Positions 1 through 10,790 of a stretch of DNA of 64,000 nucleotides are shown here, piece by piece; the stretch's first letter is position 1; each line of letters opens with the position of its first letter. The DNA lies in contig NC_080171.1 in assembly GCF_950295315.1 (NCBI RefSeq), positions 34,758,698 through 34,822,697 of the forward strand, written 5' to 3'. Source of the DNA: Erinaceus europaeus (lineage: Eukaryota; Chordata; Mammalia; Eulipotyphla; Erinaceidae). The position numbers and the translations under genes are program-made. The notes beneath the pieces were generated by a model. It saw nothing but the letters and a program-made list of their open reading frames with translations. It searched no databases and was not told where the DNA came from.

Positions 1-1690
1 TGAGTATGGATCCAGGATCATTCTGGGGTGTAGAAGGTGGAAGGTCCCTCCACTGGACATGGGCATTGACAGGTCAGTCCATATCCCCAGCCTGTTTCTT
101 TTTTTTCTCTAGTGGGGTAGGGCTCTGGGGAGGTAGGGTTCTAGGACATATTGGTGAGGTCATATATCCAAGGAAGTCTGGTTGTCATGGCAACATCTGC
201 AATTTGGTGGCTGAAAAGCATTAATATATTAAGCAAAATAAATTATTATTAATAATCAGGAACCTAAAGATAAAAGTATAGAAGATGAAATTTGAGGTCT
301 CCATGTTGGAAGAAACTAGGAAGTCTATTTTAGGCATAATCCAAGGGACCCATTACTTTACTAATTTTTGACTAAGCCAAACAGTTAGGAGTATTGTCTG
401 GGAAGATGATGTCAAAGTTTGGAATAGGACTAGAAAGCTAATTAAGGGCAGAAAGTAGCTCTCAAATATGGGATGAGTATATAAATGCCATTAACTGTAA
501 ACCCCATGACGTAGGGCCCATGTCTATTTAGCACAGGACCCTTTGTAACCTCTGCATCCCTGTCAGTCTGAGCTCACATTCAATGGTCATGGTTAGTAGT
601 AGAGGAGTGTATCTCAGTCTAAGTAGAAAATATTTGATTAAGTACTTTATGGTATTTTTTAGGACTTTCTACTTGCTTTTCTACTTGCTACTAACTATTG
701 CACACTTTTACTTTAGGAATATATTTTCTCCCAAGTTATGGATACATGTGTACATGTGCCCTATCTCATTGGCCCTGGTCTATATCTAGGTTCTGTAACT
801 TTGTTGGAAAGTATGCCAACCCAAAATGGAACTAAAGGGTCCTATGAGTTGGGAGAGATCTCACCAGAGCAATGGAGTTGGAGGGTTCATATCCCACACT
901 TGTATTCTCAGTGCACAGTCTGAAGTGAAACATGTTGAGGTGGCACTGGTTGCACTGATTTGGCCAAGGTCAGCAGATACAGTATGGATCAAGAGAAGCA
1001 TGAAGGGAAATGAGTAAAGTTCCAGAGGTTCCAGGACTAGGAGAAACATGGGTTTTGTAGAGAGAATGAGGAAGATTTCTCGCTGTCTCAGAGGTTAAGA
1101 AGACAATAGATAATTATTAGTATAACCAATTTATTTGAGAACTTGATTTACTTTGGAAATCCCATCGTTAAGATGTACTGTACAAGACCTACTTTGATTT
1201 ATATCATTTAATGCTATTTAAAAATAACTATCTTATATACTGACAAGACTGGATACTTTTGGTTTCCTTGTGTGTAATGATCTTCTCCCATTCTATGTCC
1301 TTGGTCTAAGATTATAGATGATTTTCTATTTTTAAAAAAAGTTGTTATTTTAAATGCATTAACAATTTAAGCCCAGTGTTAAAATTCAAGCAGTTTACTC
1401 ATTGGAACCTTAGATGCCTAGATTGAAGAAATATACACTCAGAACTGGTCTGTGCATTAAAAAGCTTGAGAAATTCAATCTATTTTCCCCTCTTATAAAT
1501 ATTAAACAATGATTTTTAAGACTGTAGGTTAATAGAACTATATTCGCACCATTCCCACCATCAAAGGTCTGTGTCCCTCCCTAGCTCCTCTACAGTGGAG
1601 CTGAAAATCTACCCTTCTCCACCTCCCCACTCCCTGAGTTTTTTACTTTGGTGCAATACTCCGAAGTCCCTCAAATTCTATTTTATATTT
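1..1690 (-). mobile_element. Older LINE-1 copy: 3' UTR (cut by window start)
   Basis: Read on the minus strand this is the LINE-1 3' UTR seen again at 2324-3600, 8169-8760, 14655-15058, 27123-28172 and 60146-60405. Shared landmarks are GAGTATGGAYCCAGGRTCAT near position 5, the AAGGTGGAAGGTC block near 35, and TTTTACTTTGGTGC near 1640. The extreme 3' end and poly(A) lie off the window. The copy continues at 1914-2308 and, beyond a nested L1, at 8967-10048. It is more diverged than the insert that splits it, so it is the older of the two. Open frames here are shadows. Confidence 0.85.
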
Positions 1691-1707
1691 CCCTTTCTGT
1701 TCTTTTT

Positions 1708-1913
1708 TTAATATTTATTTTATTTATTTATTCCCTTTTGTTGCCCTTGTTGTTTTATTGTTGTAGTTATTATTGTTGTCATTGTTGGATAGGACAGAGA
1801 GAAATGGAGAGAGGAGGGGAAGACAGAGAGGAGGAGAGAAAGATAGACACCTGCAGACCTGCTTCACCACCTGTGAAGTGACTCCCCTGCAGGTGGGGAG
1901 CCGGGGTTCGAAT
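1708..1913 (-). mobile_element. SINE group A, 5'-truncated, inside L1
   Basis: The minus strand carries the B-box-like GGTTCGAAT mirror at 1906-1914, the pyrimidine-rich middle, and an ATAA-rich tail at the left end. It is bounded by a perfect 17-bp TSD, CCCTTTCTGTTCTTTTT, at 1691-1707 and 1914-1930. The tRNA-like A-box head is missing, so it is 5'-truncated at the B box. Insertion happened after the host L1 was in place. Confidence 0.93.
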
Positions 1914-2323
1914 CCCTTTCTGTTCTTTTTCACAACTTCTGTTTATGAATGCATTCATCCCATATTCATCTGTCTCTTTATGGCTTATCTCACTTTGCAT
2001 AATTCCCTCTATCTCTATCCATGATGGGTCAGAGAAAGTTGTTTCATTATTCTTAATAGCTGAATAATTATTCCATTGTGTATACCACAATTTACTTAGC
2101 CATTCATCTGTGGTTGGAGACCTGGGTAGCTTCCAGGTTTTGGCTATTACAAATTGTGCTGCTATGAACATGGGTGTACAAATATCTTTTTGGATGAGTG
2201 TGCTTAACTCTTTAGGATATACCGCTAGGAGATAAATTATTGGGTCATAAGGAAAGTCCATTTCTCACCTTGTGAGAGTTCTCCAGACTGTTCTCCAGAG
2301 GGGTTGGACCAATTTATATTCTT
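1914..2323 (-). pseudogene. Older LINE-1 copy: ORF2 C-terminal remnant
   Basis: The minus-strand reading of 1930-2261 matches the end of L1 ORF2p: FPYDP, then MFIAAQFVIAKTW, then YSAIKNNE, the usual C-terminal landmarks of L1 ORF2. It runs out through a group A SINE, so the frame past about 1930 is not L1. The reading frame resumes on the far side of the nested L1 at 8967. Bases 2309-2323 are the left copy of the TSD made by the nested L1. Confidence 0.9.
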
Positions 2324-3590
2324 TTTTTTTCTTTCTTTTTTAATTTATTTAAAAAGGGAGACATTAACAAAACCATAGGATAGGAGGGGTACAACTATCA
2401 CAGTTCCCACCACCAGATCTCTATTTCGCATCCCCTCCCCTGGTAGCTTTCCCATTCTTTATCCCTCTGGGAGTATGGACCCAAGGTCATTGTGGGTTGC
2501 AGAAGGTGGAAGGTCTGGCTTCTGTAATTGCTTCCCCGCTGAACATGGGTGTTGACTGTCGATCCATACTCCCAGACTGCCTCTTTCCCTAGTAGTGTGG
2601 GTCTCTGGGGAAGCAAAGCTCCAGGACACAATGGTGGGGTCCTCTGTCCAGGGAAGTCTGGTCGGCATCCTGCTGGCATCTGGAACCTGGTGGCTGAAAA
2701 GAGAGTTAACATATAAAGCCAACCAAATTGTTGAACAATTATGGACCTAAAGGCTGGAATAGTGCAGATGAAGTGTTGAGGGGTACTCACTGCAGACTAT
2801 TGTGTACTCTTGCTTTCAGGTATATATTTTGCCCTAGTTTATGGATACGTGTGAACATATGCTCTATCTCAGGAGACCTGGTCTATATCTAGGTTTGGGT
2901 ACTTTATATGGAAGTTAACCACCTGGAATGGAATTAGAGAATACTATGAAAGGAAAGGTCTCACCTGAGTAATGAAGCTGAAGGGTTGTCATTCCACACC
3001 TGAAGTCTCTGGACACAGTCTGAAGTGAAGCATTCTGAGGTGGCACTCGTTGCCTTGATTAGGTTGTGATCGGTGGATGCAATATTATTTGATATGAATT
3101 GAGAGAAGCATGCAGGAATGTGGGCCCCACCCTAAGGTTCCAGGACTGGGGGAAATATAGGCTCTATAGTGGAAATGTGAGGTTCCTTCTGTCTTAGGGT
3201 TCAAGAAGACAATGGATAGTTATTGTTATCATCACATTATTTGGTGTTTGGGTTAACTTTGTAAAGTGCCTTTGTTCGGATTTGCTGTATAATACCCAAC
3301 ATCTTGTATATAGGTGTGCCACCAGTTAATTCTATTTTCCCTGGCCTAAGCTTTTGAGAGAGTCAGCATATCAAAGACTCAGCCTATGTATTAAAAAGAT
3401 TCAGTCTGTGCTTTAAAAATATTTGAGAATACAATCAATTTTCCCCTCTCATATTAATTAAATAGTGATTTATATGACTACAGATTAATAGGAGTGTACA
3501 TAAACATCATTCCCACCACCAAAAGACGGTGTTCCATCCCACCCCACTCCAGATTTTTACTTTGGTGCCCTACTGCAAATTTTGTCAAGT
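2324..3590 (-). mobile_element. LINE-1 3' UTR and poly(A) of nested copy
   Basis: Running leftward from the ORF2 end, about 1.25 kb of non-coding sequence ends in an A-rich tail (T-rich on plus, 2321-2345). The last 450 bases contain the blocks shared with all six L1 3' ends in the window, including the GGTACAACT segment near 2388-2396 and the GAGTATGGACCCAAGGTCAT segment near 2470. Reading frames of 130 and 87 residues here are shadows. Confidence 0.85.
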
Positions 3591-6500
3591 CTTGCATTGA
3601 GTTTTCCTTTCTGTTCTTCTTTTTCAACTTCTGTTGATGAGTGGGATCATACCATTCTCGTCTTTATCTTTCTGACATAGCTCACTTAAGGTAATTCCTC
3701 CTAGCTCCATCCAAGATGGGTAAGAGAAGGTGGGTTCATTGTTCTGTGTAGTATTGCATTGTGTATACATAACACGGCTTTCTCAGCCACTCATCTGTTG
3801 TTGGGCACCTGGGTTGCTTCCAGGTTTTAGGTATTATGAATTATGCTGCTATGAACATAGAAATACACATATTTTTTGTTTGTGTGTTATGGAGTCCTTG
3901 GGTATATCCCTAAGAGAGGAATTACTGAGTCATAAGGAAGGTCCATGTCTAGCCTTGTGAGAGTTCTCCAGACTTCTCTCTATAGAGGCTGGATCAACTG
4001 ACATTCCCATCAGCAGTGCAAAGGGGTTCTTTTGTCTCCACAGCCTGTACAGCATTTGTTGCTGCTGTCATTTTTTGATGTATGCCATTCTCATAGAGGT
4101 GAGGTGTGATCTCAGTGTTGTCTTTATTTGATGTAGTCCGATTGATTTGTTTCTGCTTTAGTCTTCCTTGCAGTTGGGTTTGTTTCATCAAAAATGTCCT
4201 TGAGGTTTAGGTGGGAAAGTGTTCCACCAATGTTTCCCTCTAAGTATTTGAAAGTTTCTGGTTTAACATCCAGGTTCTTGATGCATTTGAAGTTGATTTT
4301 TTTTTTCTGGTGACATAAGGCGGTTCAGTTTCATTCTTATGCATGCTTCAACCCAGTTTTCCCAGCACCATTTATTGAAGAAAGCATCCTTATTCTATTT
4401 AATACTTTGGGCCCCCTTATCAAAGATAAGATGTCCATAGGTGTGGGTGTTTAGTTCTGGGCTTTCAATTCTGTTCCACTGGTCTGTGTGCCTATTTTTG
4501 TTCCAGTACCAGGCTGTTTTGATGATGATGACCTTATAATGTAGTTTGAGGTCTGGGAGTGTGATGCCTCCATTTCTGTTTCTTTTCCTCAAGATGGTTT
4601 TGGTAATCCTAGGTGTTTTCTGGTTCCATATAAATGACTGTAGTTTTTGTTCTATTCTCTTAAAGAAGCTTGGTGGAACTTTGATGGGTATTGCATTAAA
4701 TTTGTATATGGCTCTGGAGAGAATATTCATTTTGATGATATTTGTTCTTCCAATCCATGAGCATGGGATGTCTTTCCATTTCTTGGTATCAGTTTCTATT
4801 TCCTTAAATGGTGACTCATAGTTTTCAGTATAGAATTCTTTTACTTCTTTGGTTAGCTTTACTCCTAGGTATTTTATTGATTTTGCTGCAAGAGTGAATT
4901 GGAGTGATTTCTGGATGTCTTCTTCTTCAGATTTAGTGTTTGCAGAAAGAAATGCCACTGATTTTTGTACATTGATTTTGTAGCCTGACACAAAATATAT
5001 TGCCTAATAACTTCCAGTAGTTTTCTGCTGGATTCTTTAGGTTTTTTTCTATGTATACTATCATATCATCTGCAAATAGTGAGAGCCTGACTTCTTCCCT
5101 TCCAATCTGTATTCCTTTGATTACTTTCTCTTGCCTGATTGTTATGGCAAGAACTTCCAGTACTATGTTGAAGAGTAATGGTGCCAGTGGACAGCCCTGT
5201 CTAGTCCTGACTCTGAGGGGGAATGCTTTCAGCTTCTGTCCATTGAGTATGATGTTGGCTGTAGGTTTGCTATATATGGATTCTACTATCTTGAGGAATT
5301 TCCCATCTATTCCCATTTTTTGTAGAGTTTTGAGCATGAATGAGTGTTGGATTTTGTCAAAGGCTTTCTCTGCATCTATTGAGATAATCATGTGGTTTTG
5401 GGCTTTGCCTTTATTGATGTCGTGAATGACATTGATTGACTTACATATGTTGAACCAGCCTTGCATTCCTGGGATAAATCCAAGTTGGTGTTGATGAACA
5501 TCTTTTTGATATACTGCTGATCTGGTTGGCCTAGATCTTGTTTAATATTTTGGCATCTATGTTCATCAGAGATACTGGTCTGTAGTTTTCCTATTTTTGT
5601 TGTGTCCCTATCTGTTTTTGGTATCAGGGTGATGTTGGCTCATAGAAGGTGGACAGGAGTGTTCCTGTTTCTTCGATCTTGTGGAAAAGCTTTTTAGAAG
5701 TATGCATGGTAACTGTTTCCTGAAGGTTTTGTAAAATTCGTTTGTGAAGCCATCTGGTCCTGGACTTTTGTTGTTGGGGAGATTCTTAATAACTGTTTCG
5801 ATTTGTCTGTGACTAGTGTACTTAGGTTTTGTAGTTCTTCTTGGTTCAGTTTTGGAATGGGCATATGTTTCTAGGATTTCTTCCATTTCTTTCAAATTTT
5901 CTAACTTGTTGGCATATAGTTCTTCATAGAAGTTTTGCATGCTTTTCTGGATTTCTGTGGTGTCAGTTGTTACATCTCCTCTATCGTTTACGATTCTATT
6001 AATTTGAGTGTCTCCCTTTTTTTTTTTTTTAGTGAGTCTTGCTAGAGGTTTGTAAATGTTGCTTAATTTTTCAAAGAACTAATATTTGGCTTACTTGATC
6101 TTTTGTATGGTTATCTTATTTTCAAAGTTGTTTATTTCTCCTTAATTTTAGTGATTTCTCTCCTTCTGGATGCTTTAGGGTTCCTTTGTTCCTCTTCCTC
6201 TAAGTCCTTAAGGTGTGCAGTAAGGTCATTTATTAGAAGTTTTTCTTGTTCTTTAATATGTTATTGTATGGTTATGAGTTTCCCTCTCAATACTTCTTTA
6301 GCCATGTCCCAATTATTTTGATAGCTTGTGTCTTCATTTTCATTTGTTTCCAGGAACATCTGAATTTCTTCCTTTAGTCTCTCTCTGACCCAGTGGTTCT
6401 TAAACAGTATGTTGTTTAGTTTCCAAATTCTGTGTATTTTAGTAATTTTCTGTTTGTTGTTAAATGTTAGCTTTACTCCACTGTGGTCTGAGAAGATACT

Positions 6501-6960
6501 TGAGATGATATCAGTGATGTTGAATTTATTGATGCTATCTTTTTGGCCTAACATGTGGTCCATCCTTGAGTATGTGTTGTGTGGATTGGAGAAGAATGTA
6601 TATTCCAGTTTTTTGGTGTGAAGAACTCTGAAAATGTCCAGGAGGTCTAGTCTTTCCATCTCTTCATTTAATTCTCTTGTCTCTTTGTTGATTCTCTGCT
6701 TTGTTGACCTGTGTAAGTGTGAGAGTGGGGTGTTAAAGTCTCCCACTACTTTTGTATTACTATTGATGTATTTTTGTAGTTCTCTTAGTAGGTGTTTGAA
6801 GTATTTAGATGGTCCCTCATTGGGTGCATAGATGTTAATAATTGTTAAGTTTTCTTGGCTGATTGATCCTCTAATCATTATGTAATACCCTTGCATATCT
6901 TTTATTATTTTATTTAATTTAAAATCCTCCAAAGTTGTTTTCATTCCTGTGATTATTAAG
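3590..6960 (-). pseudogene. LINE-1 ORF2 (endonuclease-reverse transcriptase), broken
   Basis: This is the L1 ORF2 protein, which nicks target DNA and reverse-transcribes L1 RNA. From N to C the minus strand shows: part of the endonuclease (6261-6944) with IINIYAPN, GDFNTPLS and SDHSGVKL; the linker with YANKLENL (about 5900) and the SPGPDGF RT-0 block (5745-5770); the RT palm with [29 protein letters not shown] and the catalytic FADDMIVY (about 5060); then thumb and C-terminal region with [10 protein letters not shown] and PCSWIGR (4395-4991), fading to about 3600. The endonuclease N-terminus, with the first catalytic residues, is missing, apparently by the deletion near 6990. At least four frame changes or stops separate the blocks (about 6261, 5608, 4990, 4390). 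It is clearly dead. Confidence 0.93.
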
Positions 6961-6989
6961 TTTACTATTGCTTGAATACTTTTCTTATC

Positions 6990-8156
6990 TTTGGTTACTT
7001 CTGACTGATTTGTAGTTTATTCTGAGCTCCTGTCTTCATTCATTGCAGTAGCAATTTTATTTGCTCTTGGTTTAACCATTTTTTTTTTTACTGATGTGTT
7101 TTTTATTTTTATGTTCTGTTGTTCTTCAGTTGTTGTGTTTTGGGTACAAGCCACACTATACTAAATACTTTTATGACAAATGCAGTCACCAACCTTGGAA
7201 ATTACAATAGTAAAGGAAGCAAGGATTGAAGCAGCTTAACCAATACCCGTTAGCTAAACAATGCTTCCAGTCCAAAAAATAAAAAATAGCAACCAAATCC
7301 AAATGAAAAAGAAAGAGACAGGAAAAAAGGGATAGCAAGAATAGACAGTTATGCAAATCTACTGTCCACTGTAAATTCTATGGGTAACAAGAGACGAAAG
7401 GGAAGTTGAGAAAAGACACACACAAAGAGAGTCCCCTCTGAGTCAGATTTCTTCCCCCAAATAATTTACAAATGAGTATCAGTGAATTCAGAAAGCAGTA
7501 GAAGGAGGAAGGAAGAAATGAAGACAAGAATGAGAAAAAATAAAATAAAATAAAATAAAAAAATAGCAGTAAAAGGAAAGAGTTGTTTTTTTTTTTTTTT
7601 TTTTTTAATTAGCTAGGAAGATGAAGAAGGGGAAGAGTGGATAGAGAAGGTAGGTAGAGTGAAACAAGTTCCTCTCACAATGGATAGAATACCCAGTCAC
7701 CTAGCAATGGAAAATACACTAAAAGTTAATTTTGGTCAACCTGAAGGGGGGAGGGGGAAGAGACACACATATATATAATAGTAATATAAAATAGAACAGA
7801 GTAAAAAACCCTAACAGTTAGTCTGCAGCTTGGACAGCTCCCAATTGGCTCAGGCAGCCTGAGCAAAGACAGCTGTTAAAAAAAATAAAACAATAAAAAA
7901 AAAAAACTCTCCAGGTAGTCTTTCTCAGGCAGATTGAGGCTCTGATTGGTCAGATATACTGTCACTCCAATTGAGCTTGAAAAGAAAAAAAAAAAGAGCA
8001 AAGATAATCAGAAAGGAAAAGGGTTGGAATCGTACCCCAGGTGAGCCAGGTATCTTCATAAAGAAAAAAAGCTCAGCAGGGAGCCTGCTAGTAGCAGCTC
8101 TCTAGCCCCCAGAGTCTGGCTATAGGGTGGGAAAGACGGGTTCACTTCATAAATAT
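6990..8156 (-). mobile_element. LINE-1 5' UTR plus remnant of ORF1 start
   Basis: The minus strand is T-rich and non-coding from 8156 to about 7140, as expected of an L1 5' UTR. A start codon at 7077-7079 follows an A-run (T-run on plus) and opens a lysine/arginine-rich stub of 20 residues (MVKPRANKIATA...) that stops at about 7017. Within about 70 bases the sequence is already inside the ORF2 endonuclease. ORF1 and the N-terminus of ORF2 are therefore deleted. That the stub is ORF1 is inference. The rest of this 5' UTR lies at 8771-8951. Confidence 0.65.
7532..7608 (+). repeat. (AAAAT)n and adjacent T-run in L1 5' UTR
   Basis: There are four to five AAAAT units at 7535-7560 and a run of about 20 T at 7585-7606, with A-rich sequence between. 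They are simple-sequence growth within the L1 5' UTR. No function is evident. Confidence 0.85.
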
Positions 8157-8168
8157 AAAAAAATTTCC

Positions 8169-8760
8169 ACCACCAAAAGACTGTGACCCATCCCTCCCAC
8201 CCAGTCCCACCCCCCACTGGCCCAGGAAGCTGCATGTCTACCCCTCACCACAGGGCTTTTACTTTGGTGCCCTACTTACAATTTCGGCAAGTCCTGCTTT
8301 TAGTTTCCCTTTCAGAACTTTCTCTCTACTATTCCAAGCTTTGGGTCCATGATTGCTCAACAATTTGTTTGGCTTTGTATGTTAACTCTCTTTTCAATCA
8401 CCAGGTTCCAGATGCCACCAGGATGCTAGCCAGGCTTCCCTGGATTAAAGACCCCACCAATGTGTCCTGGAGCTCAGCTTCCCCAGAGACACACCCTACT
8501 AGGCAAAGAGAGAGCCAGACTGGGAGCATGGACCAACCAGTCAACGCCCATGTTCAGCGGGGAAGCAATTACAGAAGCCAGACCTTCTACCTTCTGCAAC
8601 CCTCAATGACCGTGGGTCCATGCTCCCAGAGGGATAGAGAATAGGAAAGCTATCAGGGGAGGGGGTGGGATATGGAGATTGGGTGGTGGGAATTGTGTGG
8701 AGTTGTACCCCTCCTACCCTATGGTTTTGTTAATTAATCCTTTCTTAAATAAAAAAAAAT
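8169..8760 (+). mobile_element. LINE-1 3' end, plus strand, inserted in L1 5' UTR
   Basis: This is the same 3' UTR as at 2324-3600, in opposite orientation. It runs from the ACCACCAAAAGACTGTG block through TTTTACTTTGGTGCC and GGAAGCAATTACAGAAGCC to an A-rich tail at 8746-8768. A short AT-only duplication (TAAAAAAATTT at 8158-8168 and 8761-8771) fits a TSD but is low in complexity. The 153-residue open frame across it is the 3' UTR read through. Confidence 0.9.
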
Positions 8761-8770
8761 TAAAAAAATT

Positions 8771-8951
8771 TTTTTCCTTTATTTTTTCTCTGTTTTCTAA
8801 CCCAAATTGAGCTATAGTCATCTCCTTGGTGTCACACTTAGGACTCCTTATTCACCATCCTGCTGATGGCCAGGTATCTTACCCTTTCCAACAGTTGTTG
8901 TTGGAGCTCATGCCAGCAGCTGTCTCCAAGTTGCCATCTTGTCTCTGCCCC
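8771..8951 (-). promoter_or_regulatory. Extreme 5' end of nested LINE-1 (promoter region)
   Basis: The minus strand begins with GGGGGCAGAGACAAGATGGC at 8951 and abuts the right TSD copy exactly. In other mammalian L1s the matching position carries the internal Pol II promoter, and AAGATGGC is the usual YY1-type site placing transcription start at base 1. Presence of the motif is seen; promoter function is inferred from the family. Confidence 0.6.
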
Positions 8952-10048
8952 CCAATTTACATTCTTGCCAGTAGTGCAGGAGGATCCTTTGACCCCACCT
9001 TTCCAGCATTTGTTGTTGCTGTTTTTTCTTATGTATGATGTTCTCACAGGGATTAAGTGGTTGTCTTTATTTTCAGTTGTCTGACCATCAATGACTTAGA
9101 ACAATTTTCCATGTCTTTTGGCCTTTTGTATTTCTTCTGTAGTGAATTTTCTGTTCATATCCTCTCCCCACTTTTGAATTGAGTCATTTGCTTTTTTGTT
9201 GCTAAGTTTGGTAAGGTCTTTATATATTTTGGTTATTAGCCTCTTGTCTGGTGTATGGCATGTAAAGACCTTCTCCCATTCTGTGAAGAATCTTTCTGTT
9301 TCAGTGATGGTTTCTGTTGCTGTGTAAAAGCTTTTAATTTGATGTAGTACCATTGATTTATTTCTATTTTAGTCTTCCTTGCAATTCATTCTGTATCATC
9401 AAAAATGCCCTTAAGTTTTAGATGGGAAAGAGTTCCACCAAGATTTTCCTCTAAGTATTTCACATTTCCTGGTCTAACATCCAGGTCCTAGATCCATTTG
9501 GAGTTGACTTTTGTTTCTGGTGAGATAAAGTGGTTCAGTTTCTTTCTTCTGCACCTTTCAACCCAATTTTCTTGTGATTTATTTTTTCCTAATATTTTTA
9601 TGTATTATTATACAGAGACAGAGAGATATTGACAAGGCAGGGTATGTTAGAGAGGGAGAGAGACAGAGAGACACCTACAGCCCTACTCCACCACTCATGA
9701 AGCTTTCCCTCTGCAGGTGGGGACCAGGGACTTGAACCTTAGTCCTTGTACACTGTGATGTGTGCGTTTAACCTCTGCCTGGCCCCTCAACCCAAATGTC
9801 CAAGCACCATATATTGAAGAGACACACCTTATTCCATTTAACAGTTTGAGTCCCCTTGTCAAAAATTATATATCCACAGGGATTTATTTCTAGGCTTTCA
9901 ATTCTGTTCTACTGGTCTGTATATCTATTTTAGTTCCAGTAACAGGAAATTTTGTTTACAGTGGCCTTATAATATAAGTTTGAGATAATAATAATTTGAG
10001 ATCTGGGAGTTTGATGGCTCCATTACTGTTTCTTTTCTCAAGATTGTA
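8952..10048 (-). pseudogene. Older LINE-1 copy: ORF2 C-terminal half, continued
   Basis: This is the right-hand part of the L1 split by the 2324-8951 insertion. The minus-strand frame at 9096-9353 reads IKSFYTATETI, WEKVF, KANDSIQKWGEDMNRKF, matching the segment of L1 ORF2p upstream of the part seen at 1914-2308. The copy ends near 10048, inside the region matching 4561-4610 of the younger L1, so it is 5'-truncated. A SINE interrupts it at 9567-9786. Confidence 0.9.
9567..9786 (-). mobile_element. SINE group B inside older LINE-1
   Basis: The minus strand has a head ending near 9786, a pyrimidine body and an AT-rich tail at the left. A 9-bp repeat, TCAACCCAA at 9558-9566 and 9787-9795, fits a TSD, and L1 sequence continues on both sides. 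Confidence 0.88.
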
Positions 10049-10183
10049 AGAATAAATCAACTTAAAGAATATTAAAATATTTATAAATTAAACCTGTCAG
10101 ACAAAAATTGGACATGTTTAGCATAAAATGGTTGTAGATGATCAAATGTGTATTGGTAAAAATGTTGCTCTGCTTACATAATC

Positions 10184-10363
10184 CTTTTTGATATTCATTT
10201 AAAAATATTTTAATTTTACTTATTTATTGGATAAAGACAATCAGAAATTGAGAGAGACAAACACCTGCAAACTTTACCCCTACAGGTGGGGATGAAAGAT
10301 TCGAACCTGGGTCCTTGTACATTGTAAAGTGTGCTCAACTAGGTGCACCACCACCTGGTCCCT
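10184..10363 (-). mobile_element. SINE group B, internally deleted
   Basis: It is flanked by a 13-bp perfect TSD (TGCTTACATAATC at 10171-10183 and 10364-10376). The head GGGACCAGGTGGTGG is read leftward from 10363 and GATTCGAACC lies near 10300. The middle is shorter than in other copies. Confidence 0.92.
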
Positions 10364-10514
10364 TTGCTTACATAATCTTAACATGACAATAAGATCTCTA
10401 CTATGTATGAGATCTTCCTAGTGGCTTTTAGCTCTTTTAATTCTGTGTTACTGGTATGGAGGGAAGTTTGTAATTAATCCATATCAGAGTAAGCATTCTT
10501 TAGAAATAGTTTGT

Positions 10515-10790
10515 TAAAAATTCCATTTTGGGATCTGGGTAGTGGTGTACCCAGTAGAGCACACATTTTGCAGTAATAAAGGACTAGGGTTCAAGTCCTA
10601 GGTTCCTGCCTATAGGGGAGAAATTTCGTGGGTGGTGCAGCAGTCTCTCTTTCTCTCTCTCTGCCTATCTGTTTCCTTTCAGTTTATCTCTTCCTCTGCC
10701 TCTATTGAAAAGAAAAGAGGAAGAAAAATAAAAGGGGTGGGGGGATGGCCAGCAGGAGTGAGATAGATTTGTCATGTCGGCAATAACCCT
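10515..10790 (+). mobile_element. SINE group D, diverged
   Basis: It has a tRNA-like head (GGGATCTGGGTAGTGGTG), a GGTTCAAG B box at about 10588, a CT-rich body, and the extra 3' module ATGGCCAGCAGGAGTG ... GCAATAACCCTG that defines group D. Confidence 0.75.

Larger units (their letters stand above)
2324..8951 (-). mobile_element. Complete-ended LINE-1 nested in older LINE-1
   Basis: A 15-bp TSD (CCAATTTAYATTCTT at 2309-2323 and 8952-8966, one mismatch) brackets a poly(A) end at 2324 (read as T-run) and a 5' end at 8951. On the minus strand the 5' end starts with a G-run followed by CAGAGACAAGATGGC, very like the start of other mammalian L1 5' UTRs. From the 5' end the order is 5' UTR with an antisense L1 3' end inserted in it, a stub of ORF1, ORF2 lacking its N-terminus, a long 3' UTR and a poly(A) tail. 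Removing the 0.6 kb insert leaves about 6.0 kb. The copy has frameshifts and an internal deletion, so it cannot be autonomous. Confidence 0.9.

Noticed and set aside
2398..2790. 130- and 87-codon minus frames, recurring near 14781 and 27251
   Set aside because: Recurrent frames in the L1 3' UTR antisense to plus. Recurrence reflects repeat copies, not a conserved gene.
8183..8644. 153-codon plus-strand open frame with Pro/Ser-rich start
   Set aside because: It is the L1 3' UTR in sense orientation; the same blocks recur as non-coding 3' ends at five other places.
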